Positions 1-6,556 of a stretch of 7,692 nt of DNA are shown here, in pieces. Every line of letters begins with the position of its first letter. The first letter of the stretch is position 1. The notes under the pieces were generated by a model. That model saw only the letters and a program-made list of their open reading frames with translations, ran no database searches and had not been told where the DNA came from. This stretch comes from an uncultured Collinsella sp. (lineage in GTDB: Bacteria; Actinomycetota; Coriobacteriia; Coriobacteriales; Coriobacteriaceae): positions 1-7,692 of the forward strand of contig UQUL01000062.1 in the NCBI GenBank assembly GCA_900544235.1. The letters are read 5' to 3'. Made by a program: the position numbers and the translations under genes.

Positions 1-46
1 AGATTACTACGCGTCTCGTGGGCTCGGAGATGTGTATAAGAGACAG
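1..46 (+). other. Synthetic Nextera i7-side adapter (not genomic)
   Basis: Bases 1-4 match the end of the Illumina P7 tail. Bases 5-12 (TACTACGC) sit where the i7 index belongs and are the reverse complement of the index I remember as N719. Bases 13-27 match the read-2 adapter, and 28-46 are the 19-base Tn5 mosaic end AGATGTGTATAAGAGACAG. Genomic sequence starts at 47. Read on the minus strand, this adapter adds a false tail (CLLYTSPSPRDA) and a stop codon to the phosphorylase gene. Confidence 0.98.
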
Positions 47-2157
47 ATATCGAGCAGGGCCATAAACCAGTCCTTGCCCTTGATGTCATCGTGCAGACGC
101 TGCAGGCGCTCGGCGTTGCCGGTCGCCATAAAGGCCGGGTTGGTGATGAAGTCCACCAGCAGTTTAATGCCGGGCTTGCGGTAGAGCACACCGGCGTCAT
201 AGGTGCCGTCGGCATAGAGCTGCTCGACCTGTTTGGACGAGGCACCAAAGGTATAGATATTCTCGTCGCCCACGAGCTCGGCAATCTCCACGTTGGCACC
301 GTCGAGCGTGCACAGGGTCAAAGCGCCGTTGAGCATGAACTTCATGTTAGAAGTGCCGCTCGCCTCCTTGGAGGCCAGGCTGATCTGTTCGGAGATGTCG
401 GCAGCGGGAATCACGCGCTCGGCGGCGGTGACGTTGTAGTTCTCGATCATGACGACCTGCAGGTAGGGAGCCACGTCGGGGTCGTTGGCAATCCACTGGG
501 AAAGCGTCAGGATCAGATGGATGATGTCCTGGGCGATAGTGTAGGCAGGCGCTGCCTTGCCGCCAAAGATGATGGTGACGGGGTGCTTAGGTCTGTTACC
601 GTTCTTGATGTCGAGGTACTTCCAGATGATGTAGAGCGCGAGCATCTGCTGGCGCTTGTACTCGTGGATACGCTTGACCTGAACATCGATGATGGCGTTG
701 GAGGGGATCGTCACACCCTGCTCGAGCGCCATGAACTGGCGCATGATGGTCTTTGCCTCGGCCTTGGTGGCGGCCAGGCGCTCAAGAATACTCTTATCGT
801 CGGCGAAGTCGGCGAGCTTGCTCAAGTCGCCGGTGCTGCGCCAATCGGTACCGATCACATCGTCGAGCAGGCTGGCGAGCGCGGGGTTGGCTCCCTGGAT
901 CCAGCGGCGGAAGGTGATGCCGTTGGTCTTGTTGGAGAACTTCTCGGGGTAGATTTCGTAGAACGGATGAAGCTCGGTGTCCTCCAGGATTTTGGTGTGG
1001 AGTGCGGCGACGCCGTTGATGGAGAAGCCAAAGTGGATGTCCATGTGGGCCATGTGGACGGTGTCGTATTCGTCGATGATGGCAACGCGCGGGTCGTCGT
1101 GCTCGGCCTTTGCGATCTCATCGAGCTTGACGATAATGTCGGCGATGGCAGGGGAGACCTTCTGCAGGCTGGTGAGCGGCCACTTTTCGAGCGCCTCGGC
1201 AAGAATCGTGTGGTTAGTGTAGGCGACCATGGAGCGTACGATGGTCACGGCCTCGTCAAACTCGATGTCGTGCTTGGTGGTGAGCAAGCGAATGAGCTCG
1301 GGGATGACCATGGTGGGGTGCGTGTCGTTAATCTGGACCACGGCGTAGTCGGCCAGATCGTGCAGGTTGCTGCCGCGCTCGATGGCCTCGTCGATCAGGA
1401 GCTGGGCGGCGTTGCTCACCATGAAGTATTCCTGGTAGATGCGAAGCAGGCGGCCCTGCTCGTCAGAATCGTCGGGGTAGAGGAACAAGGTGAGGTTTTT
1501 GGCGATCTCGGTCTTGTCGAAGTCGATGGAGCTGCCGGGTACCAGGCCGTCGTCGACACTTGCCAGGTCAAACAGACGCAGGCGGTTCTTGGTGGGCTGG
1601 CCGTAACCGGGCACATCAATGTTGACGAGCTTGGATGTGACGGCAAAATCGCCAAACTCGACGGTGTAGGAGCGGTCGTCATCGATCAGGATGTCCTGCT
1701 CGCCAAGCCACTCGTCGGGGACGGCCTTCTGCTGATTGTCGACAAAGCGCTGACGGAACAGGCCGTAATGGTAATTGAGGCCCACACCGTCACCGGTAAG
1801 GCCCAGCGTGGCAATGGAATCCAGGAAGCACGCGGCCAGACGGCCCAGGCCGCCGTTGCCGAGCGAGGGTTCGACCTCAAACTCCTCAATCTTGTTGAGG
1901 TCGTGGCCGGCAGCGGTGAGCTGGTCTTTAACCTCGGCATAGATGCCAAGGTCGATCATGTTGTTGATCAGCAGTTTGCCAATCAAAAACTCAGCAGAGA
2001 TGTAGTAGAGCTTTTTCTTGCCATTGTTGAGCGGGCAGGCGGCGGAGCGCTCCTGCACGAGCTTGACCAGCAGTTTGTAAATGCGGCGGTCATCGAGTTG
2101 CTCGAGCGAAGTTCCAAAGGACTGCTCGGCAAGATCCGCAAGATCGATACGGGGCAT
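47..2157 (-). CDS. glgP: Glycogen/maltodextrin phosphorylase (GT35), 3' end missing
   Basis: This PLP-dependent cytosolic enzyme releases glucose-1-phosphate from the non-reducing ends of glycogen, starch or maltodextrin. About 703 native codons are present before the adapter. Family blocks appear in order: EPSLGNGGLGRLAACFLDS (residues 96-114), YPDD with LLRIYQEYF (227-245), INDTHP (276-281), YTNHT (313-317), KRIHEYKRQ (495-503) and the phosphorylase signature EASGTSNMKFMLN (598-610), where K606 should bind PLP. Bacterial phosphorylases are usually about 750-840 residues, so roughly 50 or more C-terminal residues of the second Rossmann domain are lost. The loss is caused by the contig end, not by mutation. 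The ATG is well placed, with AGGAGG (2162-2167) four bases upstream. The gene lies 129 bases downstream of malQ on the same strand, fitting a maltodextrin/glycogen breakdown unit in which MalQ lengthens chains that GlgP then shortens. It could equally be called malP; the sequence does not separate glycogen from maltodextrin preference. Confidence 0.95.
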
Positions 2158-2192
2158 GTTTCCTCCTGTGGTGAGTTGACGACATGTCAGAA

Positions 2193-2238
2193 ATTCAAAA
2201 GAAGCCCGCGCGAGGGGATTGGGGTGGCCTCGCGCGGG
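2193..2238 (-). terminator. GC-rich hairpin between malQ and glgP
   Basis: An 11-base perfect stem, CCCGCGCGAGG (2205-2215 on the plus strand) with CCTCGCGCGGG (2228-2238), closes a 12-base loop just after the malQ stop codon. Read on the minus strand it is followed by CTTCTTTTG, a U-rich but interrupted tail. It looks like a rho-independent terminator of moderate strength. Since glgP follows in the same direction and I see no clear promoter in the remaining 36 or so bases, the hairpin may act as a partial terminator that lowers glgP relative to malQ. Confidence 0.65.
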
Positions 2239-2286
2239 AAAAGCGGTCGCGTCCGCACGGTGAGGTGGGGTCGGGCGCGGTGGCTC

Positions 2287-3792
2287 CTATTGGGGAAGCT
2301 CGATTTCGGCTTCCGATGGGATGCGGAAGTAGGTCTCGGTCCAGCCGGTGAGCTTGTGCTCGAGTTCGCGGGTGATGGCGCCATCAAGCATGCGCCAAGT
2401 CCAGTTACCGCCCAGGGTGGCGGGGGTGTTGATGCGCGCCTCGTTGCCCAGATTGAGCAGGTCCTGCATGGTGTAGATGCAGGTATCGCTCACGCTGGCG
2501 GCGATGGTGCGGTTGAGCGCATCGGCCATGGACTCGCCTGCCTGCTGGTGGGTATACAGGGCCGCCTGCTCGCGCTGACGCGGGGTGGCCGTTCCCTCAT
2601 ACCAGCCGCGTGCCGTTTCGTTGTCATGCGTTCCGACGTAGGCGACGGTGTTGGCAATGTAGTTGTGCGGCAGGTAGTACGAGTTGGTGCCCTCAAAGGC
2701 AAACTGCAGGATCTTCATGCCAGGGAAGCCCGTGGTGTCGCGCATGTCGATGACACCAGGGGTAAGAAAGCCCAGGTCTTCGGCAATGATGGGAAGCGTG
2801 CCGAGCTTTTCCTCGAGCACCTTGAAGAGCTTGAGGCCGGGTCCCTGCGTCCACGAACCATATGACGAATCGGGAGAGGAGAACGGCACCTCCCAAAATG
2901 CCTCGAAACCGCGGAAGTGGTCCAGACGGATGATGTTGTACATGTCGAGGGCGGCTCGGATGCGGCCTTCCCACCAAGAGAAGCCGTCTGCTTCCATGGC
3001 ATCCCAGTCATAGATGGGGTTGCCCCAGTACTGGCCGGTGGCCGAGAACTGATCGGGCGGCGTTCCCGCGACGCTGACGGGATTGCCGGCGGCGTCGATC
3101 TTAAAGAGCTCGGGCGTGGCCCACATCTCGACGGAGTCGCGCGAGACGTAGATGGGCAGGTCGCCGATGATCAGGATGTCGCGCTCGTTGGCATAGGCCT
3201 TGAGGCGGCTCCACTGGCGATCGAAGAAGTACTGCGTCATCTGGTGGTAAAGCATGCGCTCGGGATGGGCGGCGCAGATCTTGTTGGATGCCTCGCCGCG
3301 GCGGCGGAGCTCCTCGGGCCACTCCCAAAAGGCCTTGAGCCCGCACTCCTCCTTTACGGTCATAAACTCGCAGTAGGGAATGAGCCAGTCCTCGTTTGCC
3401 TGGATAAAGTCGTCGAAATCGGCTGGTTTATTCGCGGCGAAGCGCTCGGCGGCGCGGTCGAGGATTTGGCGGCGGCCAGCAAAGATAGCGCCGTAGTCGA
3501 CATTGCTGGGGTCGGATCCCAGATACACGCCATCGATATCGCGCTGCTCCAGATACCCTGCCTCGATAAGCTCGGCAAAGTCGATAAAGTTGGGGTTGCC
3601 CGCGCGGGCCGAGAACGACTGATAGGGCGAATCGCCATAGCTGGTCGTCGTAAGGGGCAGAATCTGCCAGTAATGTTGTTTGCACGAGGCGAGAAAATCG
3701 ACGAAGTCGTAGGCATTCCAGCCAAAGCCGCCGATTCCGTATGGTCCGGGCAGAGATGAGACGGGCATGAGGACGCCGCTTGCACGCTCCAT
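2287..3792 (-). CDS. malQ: 4-alpha-glucanotransferase (GH77, amylomaltase)
   Basis: This cytosolic enzyme transfers alpha-1,4-glucan segments between maltodextrins, freeing glucose and making longer chains for the phosphorylase encoded downstream. From the ATG at 3792 it is 501 residues, normal for short bacterial amylomaltases. It opens with the family start MERASGVLMPVSSLPGPYG. The substrate-loop motif GTPPDQFSATGQYWGNP follows, and the three GH77 acids appear in RLDHFRG (D291, nucleophile), IIAEDLG (E338, acid/base) and GTHDNE (D390), close to D293, E340 and D395 of Thermus aquaticus amylomaltase. The frame stays open to a TTG at 3870 (527 residues), but those 26 extra residues match nothing in the family, and the likely transcription start falls almost on that TTG. 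The ATG has GGTGAG seven bases upstream, so I prefer it. The gene is complete, with a TAG stop. Regulation probably acts through the dyad at 3886-3904. Confidence 0.95.
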   Translation of the reverse strand: MERASGVLMPVSSLPGPYGIGGFGWNAYDFVDFLASCKQHYWQILPLTTTSYGDSPYQSFSARAGNPNFIDFAELIEAGYLEQRDIDGVYLGSDPSNVDYGAIFAGRRQILDRAAERFAANKPADFDDFIQANEDWLIPYCEFMTVKEECGLKAFWEWPEELRRRGEASNKICAAHPERMLYHQMTQYFFDRQWSRLKAYANERDILIIGDLPIYVSRDSVEMWATPELFKIDAAGNPVSVAGTPPDQFSATGQYWGNPIYDWDAMEADGFSWWEGRIRAALDMYNIIRLDHFRGFEAFWEVPFSSPDSSYGSWTQGPGLKLFKVLEEKLGTLPIIAEDLGFLTPGVIDMRDTTGFPGMKILQFAFEGTNSYYLPHNYIANTVAYVGTHDNETARGWYEGTATPRQREQAALYTHQQAGESMADALNRTIAASVSDTCIYTMQDLLNLGNEARINTPATLGGNWTWRMLDGAITRELEHKLTGWTETYFRIPSEAEIELPQ

Positions 3793-3799
3793 GAATGCG

Positions 3800-3805
3800 C
3801 TCACC
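3800..3805 (-). promoter_or_regulatory. Ribosome binding site deciding the malQ start
   Basis: On the minus strand GGTGAG lies seven bases before the ATG at 3792. GGTGA is part of the standard anti-16S-complementary sequence AAGGAGGTGA. No comparably placed site precedes the alternative TTG at 3870. Confidence 0.55.
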
Positions 3806-3877
3806 AACCTTCTTGTTGTGGGGTCGGCCTGCCGATAGGTGTGCAGTCCGACCCCGATGTTCTGATTCAATATGCCT

Positions 3878-3907
3878 ATTGTAAAACATGTTGTTTAAAC
3901 ATGTACA
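3878..3907 (-). promoter_or_regulatory. Putative malQ promoter
   Basis: On the minus strand a -10 TACAAT (plus-strand 3878-3883, 5 of 6 to consensus) has a -35 candidate TGTACA (3902-3907, 4 of 6) at a spacing of 18. Transcription would start near 3871, giving a leader of about 80 bases before the malQ ATG. The AT-rich tract beyond 3907 (AAAAAA at 3916-3921) could serve as an UP-like element. The call rests on motif matching only. Confidence 0.5.
3886..3904. promoter_or_regulatory. Operator-like inverted repeat over the malQ promoter
   Basis: ACATGTT and AACATGT form a perfect 7-base inverted repeat around the 5-base centre GTTTA. The 19-base dyad lies entirely between the putative -35 and -10 elements of malQ, the usual position for a repressor site. 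The arms cannot make a terminator, since they are AT-rich and no U-tail follows. The cognate regulator is not in this window; a sugar-responsive repressor is an inference from position and gene function. Confidence 0.5.
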
Positions 3908-3956
3908 GGCAAGATAAAAAAGTTGGTCGATTTTCGGCGAATGGTTACATGCCATG

Positions 3957-3990
3957 AAAAAGCCCCGACCTCACAACGTGAGATCGGGGC
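3957..3990 (-). terminator. Rho-independent terminator of galE
   Basis: The stem pairs bases 3962-3974 with 3978-3990 (7 pairs, one C/A mismatch, then 5 pairs) around an AAC loop on the plus strand. On the minus strand it is followed directly by five T residues (plus-strand 3957-3961). It begins 22 bases past the galE stop codon and separates galE from malQ, so the two are probably transcribed separately. Confidence 0.9.
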
Positions 3991-4012
3991 AAGAGCGGTA
4001 TGTAGGTTTTTG

Positions 4013-5074
4013 CTACTCGGCGTCGGCGAAGCCGTTGGGGTTGTGGCTCTGCCAGTTCCAGCTATCGCGGCACATGTCCGCGATGTCGTACTGGGCCTTC
4101 CAGCCCATCATGCGCTCGGCCTTGGAGGCATCGCACCAGTTGGCAGCGATGTCGCCGGCGCGGCGCTCGCGGATCACGTAGGGCAGCTCCTTGCCACAAG
4201 CCTTGGAGAAGGCGGCGACGACCTCGAGTACCGAGGTGCCGGTGCCGGTGCCCAGGTTAAAGATCTCGACGCCGGTTTTGCCGTTCATCCAGTTAAGGGC
4301 GGCAACGTGACCAGAGGCCAGATCGCACACGTGGATGTAGTCGCGCACGCCGGTGCCGTCGGGGGTGGGGTAGTCGTTGCCAAAGACCTGAACGGCCTCG
4401 AGCTTGCCCACGGCGACCTGGGCGACATAAGGCACCAGGTTGTTGGGGATGCCCTTGGGGTCCTCGCCGATCAGACCCGACGGATGGGCGCCGATGGGGT
4501 TGAAGTAACGGAGCAGCACGACGTCCCACTCGGGGTCGGCGGTGTGGACGTCCATAAGGATCTGCTCGATCATCCACTTGGTCCAACCATAGGGGTTGGT
4601 CGCGGGCTTCTTAGGATCCTCCTCGGTGACGGGCGGGTTGTCCGGGTCGCCGTAGACGGTCGAGGAGCTCGAGAAGATGATGGACTTGCAGCCATGGTTG
4701 CGCATGACGTCGATGAGCACCAGGGTGTTCTCGATGTTGTTGTGATAGTACTCGACGGGCTTGCTCACCGACTCGCCGACGGCCTTAAAGCCGGCAAAGT
4801 GGATGACGCGGTCGATCTGATGGGCATCGAAGATCTTGTTCATCGCATCGCGGTCGAGCACGTTGGCCTCGTAGAAGGTGAGGTTCTTGGCGGCCTCGTC
4901 GCCCACGATGGTCTTGACGCGGTCGACGGCGACGGCGCTGGAGTTGGAGAGATCATCGACGATGACGACCTGGTAGCCACCCTCGAGCAGCTGAACGACG
5001 GTGTGCGAGCCGATAAAGCCGGCACCACCGGTAACGAGGACACAGGTGTCTTTGGGGTCGAGTGCTTTGGACAT
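4013..5074 (-). CDS. galE: UDP-glucose 4-epimerase
   Basis: GalE is a cytosolic NAD-dependent epimerase of the extended short-chain dehydrogenase family. It interconverts UDP-glucose and UDP-galactose in the Leloir pathway and supplies UDP-galactose for surface polysaccharides. At 353 residues it has the usual length. It shows the NAD-binding TGGAGFIGSH (residues 15-24, glycines 16, 19 and 22), the FSSSSTVYG strand with the catalytic serine near S137, and the YxxxK pair Y162 and K166 in NPYGWTKWMIEQ. These are offset by 13 from E. coli S124, Y149 and K153. RYFNPIGAHPSG (189-200) and VRDYIHVCDLASGH (243-256) are substrate-domain blocks typical of GalE rather than other epimerases. AGGAG lies five bases-plus upstream of the ATG (plus-strand 5080-5084). 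It is a single-gene unit with its own terminator and diverges from the hydrolase gene at 5341. UDP-GlcNAc activity cannot be excluded from sequence. Confidence 0.96.
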   Translation of the reverse strand: MSKALDPKDTCVLVTGGAGFIGSHTVVQLLEGGYQVVIVDDLSNSSAVAVDRVKTIVGDEAAKNLTFYEANVLDRDAMNKIFDAHQIDRVIHFAGFKAVGESVSKPVEYYHNNIENTLVLIDVMRNHGCKSIIFSSSSTVYGDPDNPPVTEEDPKKPATNPYGWTKWMIEQILMDVHTADPEWDVVLLRYFNPIGAHPSGLIGEDPKGIPNNLVPYVAQVAVGKLEAVQVFGNDYPTPDGTGVRDYIHVCDLASGHVAALNWMNGKTGVEIFNLGTGTGTSVLEVVAAFSKACGKELPYVIRERRAGDIAANWCDASKAERMMGWKAQYDIADMCRDSWNWQSHNPNGFADAE

Positions 5075-5111
5075 GTAGTCTCCTATCGAATCAGGAACAC
5101 TTCTTCAGGGG

Positions 5112-5117
5112 AGTATA
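5112..5117 (-). promoter_or_regulatory. Possible -10 element for galE
   Basis: On the minus strand TATACT (5 of 6 to TATAAT) lies about 37 bases upstream of the galE start. I see no good -35 at 16-18 bases; the nearest TTG (in TTGGGC, plus-strand 5132-5137) is only 14 bases away. It is a weak call. Confidence 0.35.
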
Positions 5118-5191
5118 GCGCAGGCAGGGACGCCCAAATCGTGCGCTGTAGGAAAAGCAGAGGATTGTGCTAGCGTACTCATAGAAGAGCT

Positions 5192-5201
5192 TGCGTACGC
5201 A
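5192..5201. promoter_or_regulatory. Palindrome in the galE/hydrolase divergent region
   Basis: TGCGTACGCA is a perfect 10-base palindrome. The half GCGTAC also occurs at 5173-5178, 20 bases away. It lies in the 266-base divergent intergenic region between galE and the cell-wall hydrolase, upstream of both putative promoters. It could be a regulator site, but a short palindrome in GC-rich DNA may be chance. Confidence 0.25.
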
Positions 5202-5268
5202 TAACCTGATCTTTGGCATTTGCTTACGAGCCGCTGACCTTGCAGTTTCCTGCCGTTCGTGGAAATCG

Positions 5269-5296
5269 TTGGGACGCGCCATATGTACGCTAATAT
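5269..5296 (+). promoter_or_regulatory. Putative promoter of the cell-wall hydrolase gene
   Basis: A -35 TTGGGA (5269-5274, 4 of 6) and a -10 TAATAT (5291-5296, 4 of 6) are spaced by 16 bases. This would start transcription near 5303 and leave a leader of about 38 bases with GGAG (5332-5335) five bases before the ATG. The heptamer ATATGTA occurs twice here (5281-5287 and 5293-5299), which could be a tandem regulator site. Motif matching only. Confidence 0.4.
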
Positions 5297-5340
5297 GTAT
5301 GAGTTGAGCGACATATAAATAAGCATGTAACGGAGTACAT

Positions 5341-6543
5341 ATGTCACCAAACAGCGATTCCATCCTTTCCCAGGAGCTCTCGCGCCGCACTGCCCTCAAG
5401 GCCCTGTTCGGTGCCGCTTCTGCGGCAGTTCTTTTTGGCCTGCCCGCTCGCGCCCATGCGGCGGAGGCTTCCAAAGAAACCACCGATAAACTGAATGCCG
5501 CCCAGGCCCAGCTCGACGAGGTTCAGGCCCAGCTCGACAGCATCGCAAATGAGTATGCGGCGCTGGCCAACAAGAATGCCCAGACCCTCAACGACATCGA
5601 GAATGTCCAGGGCAAGATTGACGACACGCAGGCCCAGATCGATGAAAAGAAGGCCGAGCTCAAGAAGAAGCGCAACGACCTTTCCGATCGCGTGGCCGCC
5701 AGCTACAAGTCCGGCGGCACGAACATCCTGTCGCTGCTGCTGGCCTCTGGCTCTTTTGAGGAACTCGTCGCCAACGCGCATTACGTTGAGAAGATCAACA
5801 AGAGTGACCGCGACGCCATCGAGGACATTCAGACCATCCAGGAAGAGCTCGATGCGCAAAAGACCGAGCTCGAGTCGCAGAAGGCCGACTTAGAGAAGCT
5901 CAAGGACCAGCAGACTGCCCAGATGCAGGACATGCAGGCCAAGCAGCAAGAAGTCCAGACCGTGCTGAACGGTCTTTCCGACGACGTCAAGGAGCTCATG
6001 GCTCAGCGCGATTCCGAGATCCTCGCTGCTGCCCAGGCTGAGGAGGCCGCTAGGAAGGCTGCCGCTGCCGCGGCTGCCGCGAACAAGAACAATTCCTACT
6101 CGGGTGGTTCGAGCTCGGGTGGTGGATCGTACGCGCCCGGAACTCCGCAGCAGAATGCCGGCTCGGGCAAGCAACAGGCCGTCGTCAACGCGTGCTACTC
6201 CACGCCTTCGCCGGGCCAGAACTGGTGCGCGGCGTGGGTTACCAATGTCTTCCGTAACGCAGGCGTTGGCTACTTTGGCGGCAACGCCTGCGACATGTTC
6301 AACGCCTGGTGCTATAGCTCCGACCGCTCGGCGCTGCAGGTGGGCATGATCGTGGCCGATTCCTCGCACAGCGGCACGGGTGCTCCGGGCCTTATCTACG
6401 GTCATGTGGGTATCTACGTTGGCGAGGACGGGGACGGAAGCCCCGTCATGCTGCATTGTGGCGACCCTATCCAGTATTCAAAGCTGGACACCAGCTATTG
6501 GCAATCCCACTTTTACGCCTACGGGCGGTTAAATTACAATTAA
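5341..6543 (+). CDS. Secreted coiled-coil CHAP/NlpC-type peptidoglycan hydrolase, probable C-terminal chimera
   Basis: This is a likely exported cell-wall hydrolase of 400 residues. A leader has the twin-arginine stretch SRRTALK (14-20), a hydrophobic core (21-35) and an AHA/AE cleavage site near residue 40. Residues 45-118 and 150-240 are heptad-rich coiled coils around YKSGGTNILSLLLASGSFEELV (start at 122), which resembles the hinge of PcsB/CwlO-like proteins that are controlled by FtsEX. An Ala-rich run (236-247) and a Gly/Ser linker (252-277) lead to the catalytic domain, with C296 in NWCAAWV and H355 in YGHVGIYV, the Cys-His pair of CHAP/NlpC-P60 peptidases. Up to about residue 360 it reads as a native Coriobacteriia gene. 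The last 30 or so residues (LHCGDPIQY, SYWQSHFYAYGRL) look instead like the end of ICE-encoded hydrolases, with changed codon use (GGG, GGA, TCA, CGG, TTA). The ORF is open across the join, but the product as written may not exist in any cell. Confidence 0.8.
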   Translation: MSPNSDSILSQELSRRTALKALFGAASAAVLFGLPARAHAAEASKETTDKLNAAQAQLDEVQAQLDSIANEYAALANKNAQTLNDIENVQGKIDDTQAQIDEKKAELKKKRNDLSDRVAASYKSGGTNILSLLLASGSFEELVANAHYVEKINKSDRDAIEDIQTIQEELDAQKTELESQKADLEKLKDQQTAQMQDMQAKQQEVQTVLNGLSDDVKELMAQRDSEILAAAQAEEAARKAAAAAAAANKNNSYSGGSSSGGGSYAPGTPQQNAGSGKQQAVVNACYSTPSPGQNWCAAWVTNVFRNAGVGYFGGNACDMFNAWCYSSDRSALQVGMIVADSSHSGTGAPGLIYGHVGIYVGEDGDGSPVMLHCGDPIQYSKLDTSYWQSHFYAYGRLNYN

Positions 6544-6556
6544 AAGGAGTTGAAAA

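Noticed and set aside
91..2865. A 924-codon plus-strand ORF opposite glgP and part of malQ
   Set aside because: It mirrors real GC-rich genes on the other strand, crosses the intergenic hairpin, has no recognisable domain, and its composition (rich in V, G, L, D) is that of an antisense reading of biased codons.
2917..3759. A 280-codon plus-strand ORF opposite malQ
   Set aside because: Antisense to conserved GH77 blocks, with no domain of its own.
3923..5173. A 416-codon plus-strand ORF opposite galE
   Set aside because: It runs through the galE terminator and is antisense to a gene with intact catalytic motifs; same codon-bias shadow.
5075..5340. A small gene or RNA in the 266-base divergent region
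   Set aside because: The short frames here lack a ribosome binding site and family resemblance, and I see no stable RNA fold with a terminator; the region is better explained as two promoters plus a palindrome.
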